Of a stretch of 64,000 nucleotides of DNA, positions 59,317 through 64,000 are shown in pieces (within the stretch, counting starts at the first letter, position 1; each line of letters starts with the position of its first letter). Position numbers and translations under genes: made by a program. Under the pieces are notes generated by a model. It worked only from the letters and a program-made list of their open reading frames with translations, made no database searches and was not told the origin of the DNA. The stretch is taken from assembly GCA_963169105.1 (NCBI GenBank), contig OY720636.1, forward strand, positions 118,066,188 through 118,130,187, written 5' to 3'. Source of the stretch: Ceriagrion tenellum (taxonomy: Eukaryota > Arthropoda > Insecta > Odonata > Coenagrionidae).

Positions 59317-61335
59317 TTACGTGAAACATAGAGAAGAAGAAGCATCCAAGTCTATAATAGAAAATAATGAAGAGTAAGAAGTCGGCCCTTTGTCGCTATT
59401 TACTAGGTTTCTTCTGAGTTTGTGTATGTATAAACTTTCATAAGCGTCAAGTAAATGATTATCTGTTTGTTTAATGAGTTGTAGGTTGTGTTCCGATGTC
59501 TCGTGTTCTGTTTCGAGTAAGTGTTGTGCGATACTGGATTTTTCTGGTCGATTGTATTTGAAGTGTGCCATATGTTCTTTAAATCTGGTTTTAATGCTTC
59601 TACGTGTTTGTCCTACGTATGCCAAATCACATGATGAGCAAGATATTTTGTATATACCGGATTTATTGACTGTGTCTATTTTATCTTTGGTGTTCCCCAA
59701 TAGGTGTTTTAGCTTGTTATTATTACTAAACGAAATCTTGGTGTTAACCGTCTTAAAAATCTTTTCTAGACCTTTTGTGATTTCCGGGTGGTAGGGAAGC
59801 TTAATATAGCGCAACGGTTCAACTTTTTTAAGTGTAGTGGAATTATGTAAGAGTCTCTTAAAATTATGTTTTTTAACAATATTGTCGACTACAGATTCTT
59901 TAAAGCCGTTTGATTTTTCAATGCTCTTAATGTTACTCAGCTCTTTAGAGTAATTTTTCTTGCCAAGTGGGATGTTAACCAAGCGATTGACGAGTGCATG
60001 AAAAGAAGCGAGCTTACTGCTGTTGTGAACAAATGAATTAGAGTGAATGTAATTATTGGTATGTGTGGGCTTGCGGTAAATGTCAAATTCAAGTTTTTTA
60101 CCGTTTCTAGTCAGCAGAAGATCTAGAAAAGGGAGTTGCTGATTATTTTCTGTTTCGTACGTGAATTTAATGGAGGGAAATAAACTATTTAGATCACGAA
60201 CGAATTGTTTTAAATCGTACCTTTTTGTATCAAAGATAGCAAAAATGTCATCCACATATCTAAGATAGACCTTTGGGAAGTAGTTAAATGTGCCTTTAAA
60301 GGTATTCTCAAAATGGGTCATAAAAATATTGGCTAAGAATGGGGATAGGGAGTTACCCATAGCTGTGCCAAATTCTTGTTTATAAAAATTGCCATAGAAA
60401 ACAAAGAAGTTTTGGCTCATCACTAGATTAGTGAGTCTAATGTATTCATCAATTTTCTTAGCATCGATGTTTAGGGAAATCAACCAATCTTTTAATGAGT
60501 TAACAGCTATATCTACTGGCACATTTGGAAATAAATTTGTAACATCAAAAGATACCATTAATTCTCCCTCAGTAAACACATAGTCTTTAATTTTGTTTAC
60601 AAAGTCCAAGTTGTTCTTAAGAGAATGGGGGCTTTGAAATTGTAATTCAGAGAATTGATTTACGAGCCATTTTGACAAGAGATAAGTAGGGCAGTTTATA
60701 CCGGAAACTATTGGTCTCATGGGGCAACCATCTTTATGAATTTTTGGTAGGCAGTATAATCTAGGTAAAACTGGGTTGGATACTGAAATATTGAATTTAG
60801 TCTTCTTATCAATGAGGACAGGACAATCATTAATCACATTCTTAAATTGAGTGATCAATCTGTTGAGAGGGTTCTTTTTAACATTAATGTATGGGCCGGA
60901 TGATAACAAGGAACTTACTTTAATGTAAAATCCTCTTTGTTCATAATAACGCAAAGGTTGCCTTTGTCGGCTTTCATATAAAAACAATTTTTGGATTTTA
61001 GAGACTGTACAACTTTGTTATAATTGGATATCCTAGACTGTGATGGAGTCTTAGAATGCCTGAGGTTAGATACAATTTGCTTTTCACATGCTTTCCTCAG
61101 AAAATCTTTAGTGGCATTGTCATAAGGTCTGAGAGATCCTTCTATATGGGCAACTAAATCCTCGATAGGGATTGATTTAGGTTAAATACTAAAATTTAAT
61201 CCATAATTGAGCAATCTTAGTTCTTGGGTTGAGAAATCCTCATTAGAGAGATTGCAGACATTACTAAAATCAATGTCAATAGTAACGGAAGTATTGGACT
61301 CACCGATCAATTTGGATAATTTGCGGTTGACGCTT
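59317..61335 (-). pseudogene. PLE 1 reverse transcriptase - GIY-YIG endonuclease, nearly intact
   Basis: The 556-codon frame 59,317-60,987 contains the retroelement polymerase and nuclease. Residues 146-160: SFDVTNLFPNVPVD (catalytic Asp). 207-219: GTAMGNSLSPFLA. 241-252: YLRYVDDIFAIF (YVDD). 286-292: PFLDLLL. 303-311: IYRKPTHTN. The GIY-YIG domain spans about 444-530, with GIYKISCSSCD, AYVGQTRRS, RFKEH and the catalytic Glu in DAYESLYI. The true N-terminus lies upstream in another frame (to about 61,335) and includes KSIPIEDLVAHIEGSLRPYD and KADKGNLCVIMNKEDF. One TAA at 61,182-61,184 and one frameshift near 60,918 break it, and the first roughly 23 residues of the long frame are out of phase. 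No start Met is evident upstream. Function is probably lost, but only just. Confidence 0.92.
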
Positions 61336-62194
61336 AGTTTCAAATTCAAATTTGGTCGTTATCCCCTTGCTTCACTTCAACGGACGGTTTGTTTTGATTT
61401 TTAGTTTTCGTTTGTCCTAACCCCTTTCCCCTACTTCAACCGTCAGTTTGACTCCCCCCCCCCTAGTTACAACGGCCACTTACGTTCACTCGCCACTCTC
61501 TTCCCTCCCCCCACCTTTCCGTCCTCTTCACCACTCTCCCCCCTTTCTCCACTTTCCACCAATGCCTTTTGCCCTCTTCAACACCCATTGGTCATTGGTT
61601 TTCTCCACCCCCCCTCCTTCTGTCCCTTCAGTATTTAATCCTGGCTGTCCTCCCCTTTCGTTCACTTACAACCTCGTGTTGCAAGTGCTTTTCCCTTCAG
61701 CTCGCTGAAGAGGGCCACCTTGTGGCCGAAATACGCGTATCCGACGCTCACCCTCGTTTGTTTCTGTGTGTTTTTCTTTTGACCACGCTCTTTTTGAGCG
61801 ATTTCTCCCAGAAGTTGGGCCCGTCTGTGTGTTGTGAGTGAGTGATTTGAGTGCGTGTGTGTGTGATTGTGGTAATAACCAGGCATCCTTAGTAGGGTCC
61901 CATTAGCCCTATGAAGGATATCAGGTTATAACCCAGGCATCCTTATCAGGGTCCCATTAGCCCTCGAAAAGGATCCCAAACTGGGTTGAGTGTGTGTGTG
62001 TCTGTGTTGGTCACTGGCGAGGAAGTAACATTCCCGTAAACCATCACAGGAGGGTATTCTGGTGGAGAGGCTGTGGTTGGTCCCTGCTGTGGAATCTCCT
62101 TTCCCGCAAACCAACACAGTAAGTGAATTTTGTGGTACATATTTGACGAGTGGTGCCATTTTTACGGCTATTGGAGAATTTTATTTTTATCTAT
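61332..62194 (-). repeat. PLE 1 5' arm
   Basis: An 863-bp inverted partner of the 3' arm. Its inner end overlaps the first codons of the conserved N-terminal coding region. It carries the hammerhead motif on the plus strand, antisense to the element ORF. Confidence 0.92.
61702..61746 (+). ncRNA. Hammerhead-ribozyme-like motif, PLE 1 5' arm (antisense)
   Basis: The same motif as in the 3' arm: CTGAAGA at 61,705-61,711, stem II arms at 61,713-61,718 and 61,722-61,727, GAAA at 61,728-61,731, stem III TACGCGTA at 61,732-61,739. Orientation is opposite to the ORF because the arms are inverted, so only a plus-strand transcript would contain it. Confidence 0.72.
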
Positions 62195-62231
62195 CTAGAG
62201 AGGCCGTAGAGCTCAATTTCCTTTGATTTAA

Positions 62232-62244
62232 TTTATTTAGTAAG
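62232..62244. other. PLE 1 target-site duplication, right copy
   Basis: TTTATTTAGTAAG, identical to 58,412-58,424. Confidence 0.85.
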
Positions 62245-63590
62245 GAAAAGCAGCAGTAGAGCAAAGCTTTGCGGGAAACTGCTCAAAAGTTAATAATAAA
62301 CCTAAATGAAACTCGTTGTTCATTAGCACATTTTAACTTTTTCATAACTTATAACAAGCTTTCCAGATACTCAGAAATTCACATTTTCCCTACATTTTTC
62401 TACTTTTAGCCATGTAAAGCCATAATTGCCAAGTGAAATTGGATGCAGAAAGCTCATTAAGAGTTGTCAGTCGTAATTTTAATATCATGCTTGGATAAAA
62501 GTTTTTATGTGCCAAAGAGGCTAGGAAAAGAGCTAAAATATTTATAATATAAGTAGCAAGGTAATTGAAGAGTAATAAATGAATCTGTACTCATTATGTG
62601 CGTCAAAATATCCTACTCTGTACAAGTCATTTATTTTGTAAATAAAAGGAAACGAAGTGAGGGATTTCAACATGGGTTTTATGAAATCGTAAATCGATAA
62701 TGACATTAAATAATTTTAGATTGGCAATTATTCGTACGTCTTCTACGTTAGAATTTTCAAATATTTAAACTTTAAATAAGTATCGAGGTTATGAACTTAT
62801 ATTCCAATAATAATTTAAAAAATTGGCGGTGAGCATTTTTTTCTTTTATTTCAATGTAACTAGATGCAACTGAATCAGAACTGGCAGACTTGCATAACTA
62901 AATACACTTTTTGTTTTCCAAATTGTGAAAATTGAACTTGCTTGTTGCTTATATAATGAAAAAGCGTTGATGTCACTGAATTTCAAGAATTCATGTCCTA
63001 CGTGGGATTTTATTAACGTGCAACACATGTATGCATTTTCCATTCGATAGCCACGGCTTCAAAATCATTTCCTCACTAATGTTCCTTTCTCGGTCTTCTC
63101 GTCACTTCTTTTCTCCTCAATTTCGGGAAACAATTTTCTTATTCCAGCCTAACACTAGTTATTTTTCCTCCCGATAATGGTTTAAAGTTTTTTTAGTGTT
63201 TCCCCTGGGAGCAGAGGTCGGCGTTATTTTCTCAGGTACTGTAGAACGAACTTCCCCCGCCCTCTCTCCTTCTCCAAACTTAAGAGACGGATCGCCTAAC
63301 CATCGATCGATGGACCTTCACTCCTCACCCAATACCGCCGGAGAATTTGGCTCCTTTTCCTGTTCTTCTGGTTATTCGCCCCATTTGAAGGTTTGAAGTG
63401 GATTTTGTCATATAAGCACAGGTTTAATACCCGATATGTGGCAAAAATAAGTCTACCTTTCAGCTATTGGGCAGGATATTGACATAATGTCAATGTATGC
63501 AGAGGGAAAATCTCGAACATATGAGACTTTAAAAACTGTATGTTAAGCTTGCTAAAGTTTCTTGATAAAAGTGGTATCATCGGCTAGCAG
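62245..63590. other. No supported gene
   Basis: AT-rich flank. A 66-codon frame at 63,196-63,396 (Ser/Pro-rich) has no recognisable domain. Confidence 0.55.
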
Positions 63591-63632
63591 TGATGGTTTT
63601 TTTGGGATAACCCGCGTCAAGATTTAAAAAAG

Positions 63633-63670
63633 CCAACGTTTCTTTTCCTTTGCCGGATACCTCATCAGGG
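63633..63670 (-). ncRNA. Decayed hammerhead-like motif at the 3' side of PLE 3
   Basis: Minus strand CTGATGA (plus 63,662-63,668) and GAAACG (plus 63,637-63,642) are separated by 19 bases in which stem II is largely lost. Its position just downstream of the PLE 3 coding end matches the arrangement in PLE 2. Confidence 0.45.
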
Positions 63671-63714
63671 CTGAATGACCTAATTGCCTTTATTTTGCAT
63701 CAATTTATATCGTC

Positions 63715-64000
63715 ACGGTGGTCCAAGAGGGGGAGAGGGTGAGTGTTGGTGGAGAGTCTTCTGGACGTCGTTCTTCTTTCTGGAAATTACTGGAAGCCAT
63801 GATTCACTTATTTTTTTGTCCCTGGTCTCTAATGAATTTCTTGTTATGCTTATTAATTTATAATGCCTTCAAGAAGAATCTCGTCTTGAAATGTTTTTCT
63901 CTGGCGAGAATTTTTGGGTTCATGATATCAATGGTGTGCCTTAGGGCGGTATGTTCTGCAACTACTGATTTATCGGCGTAGCCCAGTCGAATAGCCGCAC
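63715..64000 (-). pseudogene. Penelope-like element 3: C-terminal part of the GIY-YIG domain
   Basis: Reading from the right edge on the minus strand: AIRLGYADKSVVAEHTA, then HTIDIMNPKILAREKHF, then LKAL.INKHNKKF and a basic tail, with in-frame stops. The SVVAEH..HTIDF..KIL..E..F pattern, followed by E/L..I.K....F.R, is the end of the GIY-YIG region in Penelope-type proteins. It differs from PLE 1 and PLE 2. The rest of the element lies beyond the window. The expected catalytic Glu position after the second block reads Leu-Lys-Ala in this copy, consistent with decay. Confidence 0.75.

Larger units (their letters stand above)
58425..62231 (-). mobile_element. Penelope-like element 1, near-complete, with inverted terminal arms
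   Basis: A 3.8-kb insertion between two copies of a 13-bp duplication. The arms at 58,425-59,286 and 61,332-62,194 are inverted copies of each other over about 860 bp with very few differences, including one transition (ACATGTACC versus ATATGTACC) and a 2-bp CA-run change. The coding strand is minus. The right (5') end has 37 extra bases (62,195-62,231) absent from the left arm. Terminal repeats in opposite orientation are an arrangement known for Penelope-group elements. The high arm identity and nearly intact ORF point to recent activity. Confidence 0.93.

Noticed and set aside
58460..62159. Mirror-image small frames in the two PLE 1 arms
   Set aside because: They are the same non-coding arm sequence read twice, with no domain and low-complexity composition.
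1..64000. CRISPR arrays, bacterial promoters, Shine-Dalgarno sites, Rho-independent terminators
   Set aside because: The element content is eukaryotic. Repeats seen are minisatellites or transposon ends, with no spacer-repeat pattern.

Overview
The window is eukaryotic, AT-rich, non-coding DNA, most likely from an arthropod or other invertebrate. That is an inference from the mix of mobile elements: CR1-group and L1/Tx1-like LINEs, three Penelope-like elements (PLEs), and piggyBac, hAT, Tigger and mariner-type elements. No operons, ribosome-binding sites, CRISPR arrays or rRNA are visible. I found no convincing host protein-coding gene. Nearly all recognisable coding sequence is transposon-derived and most of it is broken.

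Layout, left half. About 1-5.5 kb is featureless AT-rich DNA. At 6.0-7.2 kb (minus) is a decayed Tigger/pogo-type DDE transposase, bracketed by a repeated 12-13-base motif. At 9.3 kb is an RTE-type endonuclease scrap, and at 12.05-12.42 kb the C-terminal end of a CR1-like LINE. A clean 257-bp mariner-type MITE lies at 12.9-13.2 kb. At 18.0-18.7 kb is a scrambled CR1-like endonuclease/linker. A tRNA-derived SINE with inverted termini lies at 19.5 kb, with a second copy at 37.7 kb. Two hAT-type non-autonomous elements sit almost side by side at 20.85-23.65 kb, each with its own perfect 8-bp target duplication; the second carries minisatellites and a nested TA-flanked MITE. A piggyBac-like remnant starting at TTAA lies at 27.85-29.1 kb. 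A degenerate PHD-type finger, probably LINE ORF1, lies at 31 kb.

Layout, right half. At 40.08-40.85 kb is a minisatellite with a 2-3-4-4 ladder of an internal hexamer, followed by a 41.0-41.5 kb endonuclease-domain ORF like those seen with Helitron-type elements. From 43.8 kb onward the window is a nest of retroelements: a CR1-like copy; an L1/Tx1-like LINE (about 46.2-51.2 kb, minus) interrupted by another CR1-like fragment and carrying a near-perfect palindrome; a nearly complete CR1-like element (52.15-55.26 kb); and a truncated PLE (55.26-57.6 kb) itself interrupted by a third copy of the same CR1-like family.

The best-preserved element is a PLE at 58,425-62,231. It has a 13-bp target duplication, about 860-bp nearly identical inverted terminal arms, one long ORF (reverse transcriptase plus GIY-YIG endonuclease) damaged only by one stop and one frameshift near its N-terminus, and a hammerhead-ribozyme-like motif in each arm. 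A third PLE enters from the right edge (minus strand, 63.7-64.0 kb).

All family assignments rest on reading motifs by eye; no database search was run.
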